DNA from: Phaseolus vulgaris
Taxonomy: Eukaryota; Streptophyta; Magnoliopsida; Fabales; Fabaceae
Length of the DNA: 64,000 bases
Direction: 5' to 3'
NCBI RefSeq assembly: GCF_000499845.2
Contig: NC_023754.2
Location: 22,322,111 to 22,386,110 of the forward strand
In this document: piece by piece, positions 49,248-60,404 of the stretch
How the letters are laid out: the number at the start of each line of letters is the position of its first letter
How positions within the stretch are numbered: position 1 is the first letter of the stretch
Program-made: the position numbers and the translations under genes
The notes under the pieces: generated by a model
The model's input: only the letters and a program-made list of their open reading frames with translations
The model's database searches: none
Told to the model about the DNA's origin: nothing

Positions 49248-52200
49248 TTATAGGAATATCTGCCAATCATATATTTTCACGTCAAAATGTTTTTCATGTT
49301 CTAGTCTGTGTCTCAGTTCCTTGGCACACTGTATATCCTTGGCAAGCAACAGAGCAAAGCCCCCACCACCAGCTCCAACCAGCTTGTAGCCACAGCAGTA
49401 CGGAGAGGCAAAAGAAAACAGACTATCAACATACTCGTTGCTGCAGTAAGGGTCAAGTTCCTGATGCAATCTCCAAGCTTCTAGCATGATATCACCAAGT
49501 TCATCTAAGTCACAGTTCATCAAAGCTTCTCTCCCAATCTTTGCTAGTTCAACAAGGCGTTTGATACTTGATACAAGAAGATTGTCACGGCGAAGATATC
49601 TAATAACCACCTTCTGCAATACCTTATGTGCAAGTCGAACCTACCAAAAACAGTTTAACATACAATAGAAATCAAAGTTAATTATAGTTGTTATTGAATT
49701 AAATGAAGAGAAGCGGTAGCTACAAAATTACAAAACTGACTAAAATTTGAACGTTTTGTGATAAGACTTAGCTGTTGTTTGTATAAAGAAAGGAAACAAA
49801 GCAAAATAAATAACACATCCCACATACAAATGATTTCCTGTATGCCATCAACAGAAAACACAGTTACCCAAAGATCATTAGTTGCAAGATCAACTTACTA
49901 CAAGCTTATAGGTAATATCAGATGGCAAATAACACTGAAAAGAGTCTCTTTGATGCAGAGCTCTCTGTGTAGGAATACCAGATGTATATTTCTATAAACA
50001 AACTGTTTACTTACTTGACCAGTAAATACCACAAGAAGTCTTTGCTGCAGCTCGGAAATTAACTGAGGGGAAGCCAACAGGGGAAAAACTTGAAGCCTCA
50101 AGGGAATTCCTGGAAAGCTTGAAGTACATTTAATCCCAGGGTACAAACCTCCTATCTGGTCCTGCCAACCACCTCCTGTACCCATAAGTTGCTCCAACAC
50201 CAAAACAAGTCTAGCAACATTCTCAGTGCTGTCATCCCCATCAATTATCTGGAGAAGGCATTTCACCACTGTAGCAGCTAAGATACTAGAGGTACCCAAT
50301 CCACTGCCACGGGGGACATTGGCCCATGTTTTGATGTGCATGCCCATATCTACAAGAATGTTATCATGAATAATTCCAGTCACAAGTAATGCAGATTTGA
50401 CCAGCCGAAATGGATCGTCTCCATCAAATGGTGCACAAATAGATGTATAATCTTCAACAAACAACTGGTTATCTGCATCATCGGTAATTAATATTCCTTC
50501 TGTTTTAGTTGTCTCTATGATGGTGCCAATTGGTGACGAACCCTCCAAGCTTATTGCCATATTCAAAACACATCCAGCACGCTCAATGCTCCATGGAGGA
50601 GTATCACTCCAACCCCCAACAAAATCTACACGAACTGGTAATTCTACTTTAACCTTTCTAGGATGGAAAGACCGATGAATGCAGCTATTGTGATTGTTAT
50701 TCTGGAATTCCTGACCGGAATGGCTACCAGGAGACTCTGATAAATGTTCTGCAGAAAAGACAGGTGAAAACTTCATATTTCTAATTTTGTTGCATGAGTT
50801 AAGAAGTAACGGTCTTGTTATTCATAATTTCATACACATATAAATTAGTGGAGAGTATATATTACAAATAGTGAAAAGACTAACTTAAAAGAAGTTGTTA
50901 CCAATCTTTTGGCGTCAAATGATCCAGAATAGAATTAATTATTCTTTTAGATACTCTATTCCAGTATTTTGAGAGGTAACAATAATATACAGAGAGAAAA
51001 CACTTTGAGAAATTAATATTACTCACCATGAATTGCACATAGAAGCTAAATTCCTAACACTACATTAATTGATCTTTGTATTAAAATTGCGCATTCTTCT
51101 TAAAAATAATCACCATACTTTACATTTCCATTGATTATTGTGAAACCAGCAGGTAGTTTATAGTTTATAGTTATACTAAGTGTGCTAATAAACAATATCG
51201 TGGAAAAGAAATTTTGCAATATACTGTGCCTTTAAAGTTAAGTAGCCTGTGGAAAGCAGCAAATGATCCTTACTTTTTTTAATATAATTTAATATTGCAT
51301 TCTCATAATCATTTCTCTAGATAACTTATCCTATGTTTAAAAATCATTAAATGAATCGTGTGTATTTTCTCTGTTAAGTTGAACAAAAGTCAAGTCATCA
51401 AGTTGTTCCAAGATTCCTCCCTGTTCTCCCACCAAAAAAATTGAATGCAAGATAGATGCCGTAAACTGTTTGCAAATTTGTTTTGAGAATGGCATCCTGG
51501 GACATGATTAAAACATGTACCTTTGAATCCATATCGTACTGCTGAAGCAGTTTCATTAGCCACAGCAGCCCAAACTTTGGGCTCCAACTCACATGCTGTC
51601 TCTTCTTCATTGCAAGCACGAAGAAGATCAACTTGCACCTGGTATGCCCGACTTTTGGGAAGTATATTAGAGTTTTGCTCCCGAACAATGGGGCACATAG
51701 CTAGGAAATCCTTACATGTTTCAATTCCAGAACCCTCTTTTTGAAGAATTTCTTTACATAATTGTGACAAATTGCGCCCCAGCATGCCATAGCTGATGCA
51801 AGCATTTGCAATTCCTGCTGCAAGATCAGCTTGGTGATTACTAGAATCTATGCATATTGTTGAAAAATCAATAGATCTATGCAATTCTTCCAAACTGATG
51901 CGCCGAGAATATCTCCACAAAGTAAGCATGGATTCACATTTTTCATTGGCTAAGCCCATCAACCACATTGCAACCTTCATCATTTGAACATACGGAAGTA
52001 TGGGGAATATTTTTGAATTCCATAAATATTTTTCATCAGGGCCTGCAGAACCCCATAAGTCACTTTCTTCAATACCCAAATCATGTAAAATTTTCTTCCA
52101 AGGTTTCCCACAAAACGTACCATCTTTAGAGAGTGAACTTTTGGGGTTATCATGAAGGCCACAATATACTAGAACTCGCTCCCTATTTCCAATCAATGGA

Positions 52201-54912
52201 ACCTCCCAAAGACAATGACGATCTGGAAGCATGAACTTGATTGAATTGTTGTCAAGAGGTATATTGACACCAACCGCTATACATAAGGAGCCAATATGGA
52301 TTTCACCAGAAATGGATGAATCATATATGAGAGAATCTTCTCCGATTGAGACGCCGGGTGCAATTTTACTAGAAAGAATAATAGCAGATGCCGTAATGTC
52401 AGATGCAGTGGTTGCTGGAATAGAACACAGATGCCTTCTACCAACCAGTTCTGAGCCAAAACCACTGAGGTGATCTAAAACTTCATTTGAGGTTCCAAAA
52501 TGCAAGAACAACAAATCATCTGAAATGGAAAAATATGAGTTTTAGTACAGATAGATAAGAGGAGAAACACAGATAAAGATAACATTGCAATTAGGCTTGA
52601 CATACAGGCACAGTAGCTGAACATCTTCCTGTTTCCCAATTTATTGACTAGTTCTTCACCCAAAGGACGCTTTCTTAGCCACTCATGCTTTGCTGGTACC
52701 CAGGCAGCAACCAGATCTTCATATAAACTCATCTACACAACAAATAGTCTGTTCTTAGATAAAATACCTCCATTGTTCTACAAATGAATTAGACCACCAA
52801 GTGCTTCAGTAGGAACAATTGCGCAGATTTCATGCTATTCAAATAACACTATAAATTAGTTCTGTCAATTGTAATGTACTGCTCATTTGAAGAAACATAA
52901 ACAAATGAATAGCAATCTATCCAGAAAGATCCAAACGTTAGATAACCAAACTATCCAAATGGGAAAAATAAATAAATAATCGTTAAGTAAAAAATTTTAA
53001 ATTGGAAAGAAAACCTAGCATTATAGCATGGTGCCGAACCAAAGTAACTGCAGTAGGACCTAAGAACCTGGGTCAGAATTTCCAAGCAATATTGTTACAT
53101 AAAAGGATTAATAGAGATCTCTCGACAACAATGCATTCGTATAATTTACCTTCACATTTTACCAAACAAGTTTTGAGATCCTTGCGTCACAACTCTAGAG
53201 AAAATTTTATCTAACCAAACTACGCAAAGATATGATTGACACTGGAATGAATAGTAAAGAGTCCCTGGTGTATTTATAACATTTACAAATTTATAATTTG
53301 TTTGCCAAAATGGAAATTAGTGTATGAAACGGAGTAGCCAATAGAACAGCATCATGCTCAGTTATTGGATCATGTTGCAGAATGTAAGAAAAAAAAAACA
53401 AATATGAGGAGGATACCACTTCCGATCATGTTAGTCCATATATATACAGATTTGGAAAGAAGTCTTTGCAACAGATATTAAGTCCCGCGTAATTATATCT
53501 CTTCTTACATTAAATGGCATTCTCGACCTTAACAAATAGAACAAAATGATTCAATTACAAATATCCATAACATAATTATTTTTGTAGTCAAATAAACTTA
53601 TCTCTCAAATTGTTTTGTATCATATCCCTGTGTACACATGCAAAACAAAGAATTTATTAATCGTTACTTTCTTCTCTTTTCTTTTCCATCTCTAAAACTA
53701 CAAAATATGTTCATAGTAAACAACTTAGTATACCTCATGTTTGCTCTTTAGGAGCTCTGAAATCATTTGCTGACAGGAAGATGCGAGTGTAACAAGCTCC
53801 AACCACGCCTTACCTCTAACTGTTATTATTCCAGTATCAAGAAGTGTTCTACCATCAGCTAGAATTGCCTTACTTTTAACTAGCTCATCTACAGAAGGTT
53901 TCTGCAGGAGATTATCAACTAAACTGACAGAATAATTTTGAGTTGAATGTTCAGTTTCAGCCGCAACTATGACTCCATGGTTTGCAGCAACATCAAGGGT
54001 GATTGGAACAGTGATGATACAGGAAGTGTCCATAGGAAGAGACACGAGGGATGCATCAAAACATGGGAGAACATCACCAGTCATGGTTAACATTCCACCT
54101 GTGAGGATTGAAAGAATTCTGTGAGTTAACAGTTTGAACATCTTAAAACACTTTTTGGTCATGTTTAATCACGTCACATGCAAAAACTATTTAACTTTTT
54201 GAATTACAATGCATAAAATGAAGACAAGAGCTGTTTTCGAAGTAAAAGTACCTACGATAACTGAAATTCAAGCATGTACATAAAACTATTCCAAATAAGC
54301 CCCGATAAGAGCTGTTTCAAATGTGTACAGTATATGAAGTGATGAATAACCTTCATTTCCAAAAGCTTGTCTTGCACAAGAAGCAATAGCAAGAATATGG
54401 TCGAAGAGGAGGGGAACGGGGCCATCAGGGTCATCGGCAGCCAAATAAGGAAGTGGCAGGAACACCTTCCCCATTGGGTTTGCCCACGGCACCCGTTTTG
54501 AATCACCTCCAGCATGGAGCAAAAGTATGTGCTTCTTCTCCAAAACAGAAACTGCATCGTCACTTCCATTTCCATTTGTCGGTGAGATTGAGTGACGGTA
54601 GTGGAGGGCGAGGGCGTGGATGGCATTGAGAGTGGCGGCGCCGGATCCGATCCGGCAGCCGAGAGGGTCGGGTACGGCGAGGGTGACGGTGGTCGAGGAG
54701 ATCCGACCCATGCGTTTGGCCCGCTCCAGTTGCCAATTGTACAATTGAGCTTGTTCGGGGCTAGCGGCAGTGAGGACAATGGCATCCCAGGTTGGAACCC
54801 GAGAGGGGTGTCGGATCGACAACCTCAAATGGTACCATGATTTCCGCAGAAGGGAAACCAAGTCCTCCTTCTGTTTCACCCTCCACCACCTCTTTCCCCT
54901 TTCCCTCTCCAT
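49248..54912 (-). CDS. FKGP: Bifunctional L-fucokinase / GDP-L-fucose pyrophosphorylase, six exons, 1059 aa
   Basis: The enzyme phosphorylates free L-fucose with ATP, then makes GDP-L-fucose from fucose-1-phosphate and GTP: the cytosolic salvage route feeding cell-wall and glycoprotein fucosylation. Exons (minus): 54912-54351, 54098-53734, 52732-52606, 52519-51521, 50748-50015, 49640-49248. All junctions are GT..AG and in phase, and the sum of 3180 bases gives 1059 residues (Arabidopsis FKGP is about 1055). The pyrophosphorylase part has GSGAATLNA (89-97), HAGGDSKRVPWANPMGKVFL and AADDPDGPVPLLFDH; the middle part has LLPD-type RHCLWEVPLI and YCGLHDNPKSS. The GHMP kinase part has VDFVGGWSDTPPWS (725-738), the ATP loop PRGSGLGTSS (about 830-839), GTGGGWQDQIGGLYPG and the C-terminal GAGGGGFALLLA. 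An in-frame ATG at 54984 would add 24 residues; 54912 fits the family better. All parts look intact. Confidence 0.95.
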
Positions 54913-57900
54913 TCTCACTACCTCCAAGTTCCAACACTTCCACTCACAGTGAATTTGAACAAGAAGAAAACACAAGACCAACAAATGAATTACATGCCTG
55001 CTTTTTTCTCTCTTCTCCTGAGAAAATGACAGTTTCCTCAGAAAATAACACCCAGTGATAAAAAAAAAAAAAATAATGGTAAAAAGGTAATTCTTTTAGT
55101 AAAAATAGTTAATCAAATTTTCTAAAAAATAATATATTATTAATGAAACTCATACAAATTCTTCATTTATTATACAGAATATATTTTTCAAATATAATAC
55201 ATAATTTCTAATTAAACTTTTTTTAAATTACCCTTATATTAATTTGCTCTTAGAAAAGATACTTCTTATCCTTCTACAACTGCCCTCTTCATTTTTTATT
55301 TTTCCATATCTCATATAAATAGAAAAGGATAAAAATATATTTCAAAAAGATCATTTTTATTTTTACAATATTTTAATTATAATATTTAATAATTATCTTA
55401 ATTATTTTAAAAGTACGAATACACATGACTTATATTTCCACTAGTATAAATAATATAATTATATAAAATTCATCTCAAAATAATTTTTTTGGTAGAAAAT
55501 AAAACATCACTAAACATATTTGTTAACAAATATATTTAGTGATATTTTCCTTATTAAAAAAATCTTTAATCGAAAATAAAAGATAATTTTACTCTCATAC
55601 CATTTGTTTATCTTTTAAAATTAAGCATGAAAAAAAAACACTCTGAAGATGTTTGGCCATATATTTTTTTACTTTTATCATGCCTTGTAACTAATTTTTA
55701 TGGAATGATTTAGAAAATTTACACAAATCATAAACATCTCTCTAAATTTATCGTAATTCTTCTTTTAAACAAGACATTCTATCAGAAAGTAATTACTTTT
55801 TTATAAACCAAATTTAACTTATGTATTCATATAAACATATTCACTTTTTAATTTATCCATATAATTTCTTAATATATTGAAAAAGATAAAGATTAACAAT
55901 TTAAAAACAACTCTTTAAATCTAATAATCATGATATAGACATTATTGATTTATAAATTCCATTGATCAGATTAAAATAATTTAACATTTAAACTAAAGAA
56001 TCTGTCACGTTCATAGTTAAAGAGTCGTTATTTATAATGCAAGACTATCTTTTAATAAAATTTTTTGGCACATCTATATATTATTCGAAAGTTATTTGTA
56101 TATTTCCCCAATTTCTCACTTAATTGATTGCTTCTTTATTTTATTTAATGATTTTAATTTAATTTGAGTTGTTTAACATGCACTCACGAGCTTTATTTGA
56201 AATCATCCGTCTCAGTTGCAGGTGACCAACAACACATTTAACCTCCGAGTTATTTTTAATAACACCAAAAAGTTAAACCTAAACAGAAAAAAGAGAAATA
56301 ATAAAGGTACAAATAATCCATGCGCAAAATTTAATCGTGTAAACAATCCTTCATATGAATGATTCCTTTTGGAGAAGCAAAGGTACAAATAGTTAAAATG
56401 AAATATTGGGTAATCGTACTTTCAAAATTGTGTATAACTCCAATACTTAACTTTCTCTCTTCTCTTGAAATTTTCTTCATCATAACTTGTATATAATCAT
56501 ATAGTTTTATTTAGAACTTTTCTCTCTTTTTAAGAATAATAATGTATAATTAATAATATTAAAGCTTCAATATATTTGTTTAGGTGAATTTAGATAGTAC
56601 CTCAAACTGGTAGTACAATTGTTGATATATCGATTGTCTCATTGCTCCTTACTTATAATCTTCTCCTTTAATTGTTGGTGTTCGGTCATGATTGACTTGA
56701 AAAAGGTACTCTGACGATTAAGCAAGTAGTTTGTGTCAAGAGTGTATAGTGAAAACATATTGAAGCTGACCTTACACCTCCGTAGATAGTTTATTTATAG
56801 TGTTTAGTCCTGGACAATTATTGTAATGGACCGAATCAATGTTAGATTCCCGATTTATAGGGAGGTATATTGGTAAATTTGGAGAATATAAAAATATATC
56901 TAATAAGTAAATATTTTCCACTAAATCAGTGTTAGATGATTTATTGGGAGTGTTACCCTCAATTGGTGAGTCATAATCATGATTTGTATGTAATCACTGC
57001 TACCATTTATTGAGTGGTTTAAATGTATCTTAATGTGGTCAGTTGGTCACTAAGATCGAGTGACTAGCTCGTTTGGTACCGACTGATACAATAAATAATA
57101 AACCAACTTAGTAATATTTTTTTACTTAAATGTCACTATTTTATTTAAACAAAAAAGACATAAATTAAAACAATAGTTTTAATCTATATGTATTATCGGT
57201 ATCTATAACCGAATACTCCACGACTGACATTTCTAAAATCAATCATTGAAAAATAAAGAACATTCCTTAATACGACATGATTAACTTAATACTACTCTAA
57301 TACTGATATTAGCCTAATAGCTCATGTTAATCTTGATCCAACATCAAAGATCAAAACAAAGGTATACACATTCAACCTTATTTATTACTTAGAACTACTA
57401 TATTTTAAATACTAACTTACACTTAGACATCGAAATACTTTTTTTCAGATTGCACTATTCTCCACCCGAAATCAAAAACCAAGAGAGCAATCTCAACGAG
57501 GACAATTGAAAAGACTCATCTCGGTCTCATACAAAAGCACTATCTATAAATAAACATAAAACAATATAAAAATAGTAAACAATAATATATTTAAAAATGA
57601 TCTTTTTTTTCAGAGTCTATGCTGTCACAACTTCAAAGAAAGTTTAAGAGTCATCCTGATTTTCAATTGGCGAGTTTGTTAAGAGAACATTAAAAGTGTT
57701 ATGACATGTAACATGTGATAAAAGAAATATGTGGTGATTTAGGAGGCACCGTGGCAAAAGACAAAAGGAAGGCAAGTTTGTGTGGTTTGGCAGCAAATAA
57801 ATCAAGATGATGGCCCATTGGCAGATAAGCCAGATATACAATAGAAGCATACCAAAATTGTGCTATTGCCTCTGAAGCACAAGGACTAGAGGAAGCTTCG

Positions 57901-58456
57901 TGGAAGCCAAACTCTTGCATACTTCACGCACTCAAACATATGTTAAGTTCTATAGCATCACCAATATCCCATCTTTCATTCAAAGCGAATGGGTTAATTA
58001 GTGTTTAGTTACTTTATTTTAATTACTCATTTTAAGGTATTTGTTCATTTTTAAAATATTTTTTACTTTTGCTTTTAAAAAATAAATTGTATTTAGTATT
58101 TTAAAATTTCATTCACGTGCCTTGAATATTTTCTAACAAAATGAGAATGAGATTAAACTCCAAAAAACATAGTTAACTCGTGTTGCTTTTTTATAATATT
58201 TTTTCTATTTTTATCTCTTTGCAAGACAATTAATATATATTTGACGTCATACTCGGACTGTTCTCACATTTGGTATAGAATATTCTACGAATAAATTTTT
58301 CTAGGTTGAACAAGTCAGGTCTTGAAACTCTAGTTGAAGGGGAAAATATTAACATCTCTACAAAAACCAAGTCCTCCAAAGTCACTTTCTTCCTCCACCC
58401 TCGTTTCCACGTTTCACGATTAAAAGAAACAAAGAATCCATTCTCCTCCCAAAATC
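54913..58456. other. Spacer between the divergent FKGP and KIC-type genes
   Basis: The FKGP promoter lies at the left end and the EF-hand gene promoter at the right. The interior is AT-rich. A GC-richer dispersed-repeat-like patch at 56.58-57.10 kb (with ACTCTGACGATTAAGCAAGTA) recalls the 12.7 kb patch. A minus-strand ORF at 57699-57920, overlapped by 57644-57850, contains FWYASIVYLAYLPMGHHLD; I do not recognise it. Confidence 0.45.
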
Positions 58457-58834
58457 ATGGAAATCAACCAATCCGCGAAAGAGACCGTGATGGAAGAAGA
58501 GTTCGAGGACTTGCTGCCAGTGATGGCAGAGAAGCTGGATGTGGAGACCTTTGTGTCTGAGTTGTGTGGAGGTTTCAAGCTTCTGGCCGATCCAGAAACG
58601 GGTTTGATCAGTGGTGAGAGTTTGATGAGAAATTCAGCTCTATTGGGTATCGATGAGATGAGCAAAGAGGAAGCAGAGGCCATGGTTAGACAAGGTGATC
58701 TTGATGGGGATGGGAAGCTCAATGAGACTGAGTTTTGCATTCTTATGCTCAGGCTTAGCCCTGGGATCATGGAAGAAGCCGAGGCCTGGCTTCACAAGGC
58801 ACTTCAACAAGAACTCACCAAATCCTCAACTTAA
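58457..58834 (+). CDS. KIC/PBP1-type calcium-binding protein, one EF-hand, 125 aa
   Basis: This is a small Ca2+ sensor. Family members KIC and PBP1 bind the kinesin-like calmodulin-binding protein KCBP (trichome morphogenesis) and the PINOID kinase (auxin transport), respectively. The coding region is a single intronless exon. The conserved FEDLLPVMAEKLDVETFVSELC lies at 16-37, followed by GFKLLADPETGLI..ESL. One canonical EF-hand loop follows at 81-92 (D81, D83, D85, K87, N89, E92: DLDGDGKLNETE). FCILMLRLSP and an acidic/amphipathic C-terminal helix complete the usual fold. The start at 58457 gives a typical length; a second in-frame ATG at 58490 (MEEEFEDLL) could also serve. The proteins have a single EF-hand by design, so nothing is missing. 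Its neighbour is a decayed RS31-type gene, matching the Arabidopsis KIC/RS31a order as I remember it. Confidence 0.93.
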   Translation: MEINQSAKETVMEEEFEDLLPVMAEKLDVETFVSELCGGFKLLADPETGLISGESLMRNSALLGIDEMSKEEAEAMVRQGDLDGDGKLNETEFCILMLRLSPGIMEEAEAWLHKALQQELTKSST

Positions 58835-59624
58835 ACTCCACCCTTCTGCAATCAATTGTAAGTTATTTGTGTGTCATGGGTGTATCATGCAAGTTAAATA
58901 AACTCACTTCACACTCTATGAATGTTTTCTAAAGGTAATTTAACTATAATGAAATGAATGCGACAGAAGTTAAATTACATACACTTCTTGCACTTCTAGC
59001 TCACTCACTAATACTATTAAAAGCATTCGATAGTTTCATCTTATATCAGAAATAATTGAATTTCGTCCCAAACCGACAGTCAATATGCACATCTGAAATA
59101 TAAAGAAAGAAGTCTTAATATATAATCGATCAGATATTGTTTTAGAGATTATGTAAATTCCAAAATTAGATCTGGATATATATGTTTAAAAACTTTAGTA
59201 CTCTCTCTATAAGACACATTTTAAAAGTTGTTGCCACTTTTTATAAGATTTATGATTTTTATACAACTTTAGATTTGTTTTTCTTATTTATCCTTGTTAA
59301 ATATTATGAGTATTTGTGTTTATATTAATGAATAGTGAGAAAAATAATTAAAAGTCATTAATAATAAAGGTTAATTTAGTACATTGACCAAATTAATTAA
59401 AAAATTCAACTCGATTAGTTATTTTTATTAGTAGTTGTGATTATGATAAAAATATCTGATATTAAAAAAACTAGAGAGTAGTTCTTAATTTTGTAAAATG
59501 TTATTATTTTACTCATTTTTCACTTATACTTTACATCAAAAGAGTAGAGAATAATGAATATTTTGTAAAGTAAGGAATTAAAAAAATATTAAAATACCAA
59601 AAACTATTTTATTTTATAAAGTGA

Positions 59625-60340
59625 GTTTAGAACTAATTTAATTCTATAAAACTGGTTTACAAAGTAAGATTTACTTTAGTTACATACTCTATTGTAATCA
59701 TATACCTAATCGTACTCTATTGTAGTTATATACTCTACTGTAATCATATATCTAATCATACTCTATTGTAGTTATATACTCTACTGTAATCATATATCTA
59801 ATCATACTCTATTGTAGTTATATACTCTACTGTAATCATATATCTAATCATACTCTATTGTAGTTATATACTCTACTGTAATCATATATCTAATCATACT
59901 CTATTGTAGTTATATACTCTACTGTAATCATATATCTAATTATACTCTATTGTAGTTATATACTCTACTGTAATAATATATCTAACCGTTATAAAATCTT
60001 GAATACATCCATTAACGTATAAGATCAGACAACAATAGGGCTACAGGCTACTAAACCTTAATAGGAAAACTCTGTTTTTACCATAGTTCTAATCAATATA
60101 GAATCTTCAACACACCTTTTTACATTGAGAATAGATGATCTTATAGCAACCTCATTGCAGGTGGTGCAATAGACTCAAGAAACTCCACTAAGAAAGACTT
60201 TGACACCATATTATAAAATTGTTTTAGATCTAATAACAACTTTACAAAATTGGCTTATAAGACCATATTTACACCTACTCATATACTCTATTTTAATCAT
60301 ATATCTACACAATGTGAATCTCCAACAAACTAAGATGTCA
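59625..60340. repeat. Legume-style dispersed repeat holding a tandem array
   Basis: Both ends carry related phrases: AATTCTATAAAACTGGTTTACAAAGTAAGATTTAC at about 59640-59675, in two pieces, and TTTACAAAATTGGCTTATAAGACC ... AATGTGAATCTCCAACAAAC at about 60240-60330. These are familiar from many legume spacers. Similar fragments lie at 19.97-20.1, 33.4-33.55 and 35.14-35.24 kb. No coding capacity is visible. Confidence 0.6.
59711..59986. repeat. 46-bp tandem array, six nearly identical units
   Basis: Units start at 59711, 59757, 59803, 59849, 59895 and 59941, each exactly 46 bases. A unit reads CATACTCTATTGTAGTTATA, then TACTCTACTGTAATCATATA, then TCTAAT. The middle units are identical by eye; only the first (CGTACTC) and the last (TATACTC, TAATAATA) differ. 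A shortened unit (about 28 bases) precedes the array at 59684-59710. Inside the unit, TACTCTATTGTAG and TACTCTACTGTAA are themselves half-unit echoes. Confidence 0.95.
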
Positions 60341-60404
60341 ATTTCATATATAATTTAAAAACTACTCTAATGATGATAGCAGCGACAAAGAGCATGGGGT
60401 GCAT

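Noticed and set aside
49085..49489. Plus-strand ORF of 134 codons
   Set aside because: Antisense to the last FKGP exon and its 3' untranslated region.
58265..58295. Heat-shock-element-like GAATATTCTACGAA upstream of the EF-hand gene
   Set aside because: The third GAA is out of the required spacing by one base, and single near matches are common in AT-rich DNA.
59711..59986. CRISPR-like array
   Set aside because: The units are contiguous with no spacers, in plant nuclear DNA, so it is a simple tandem repeat.
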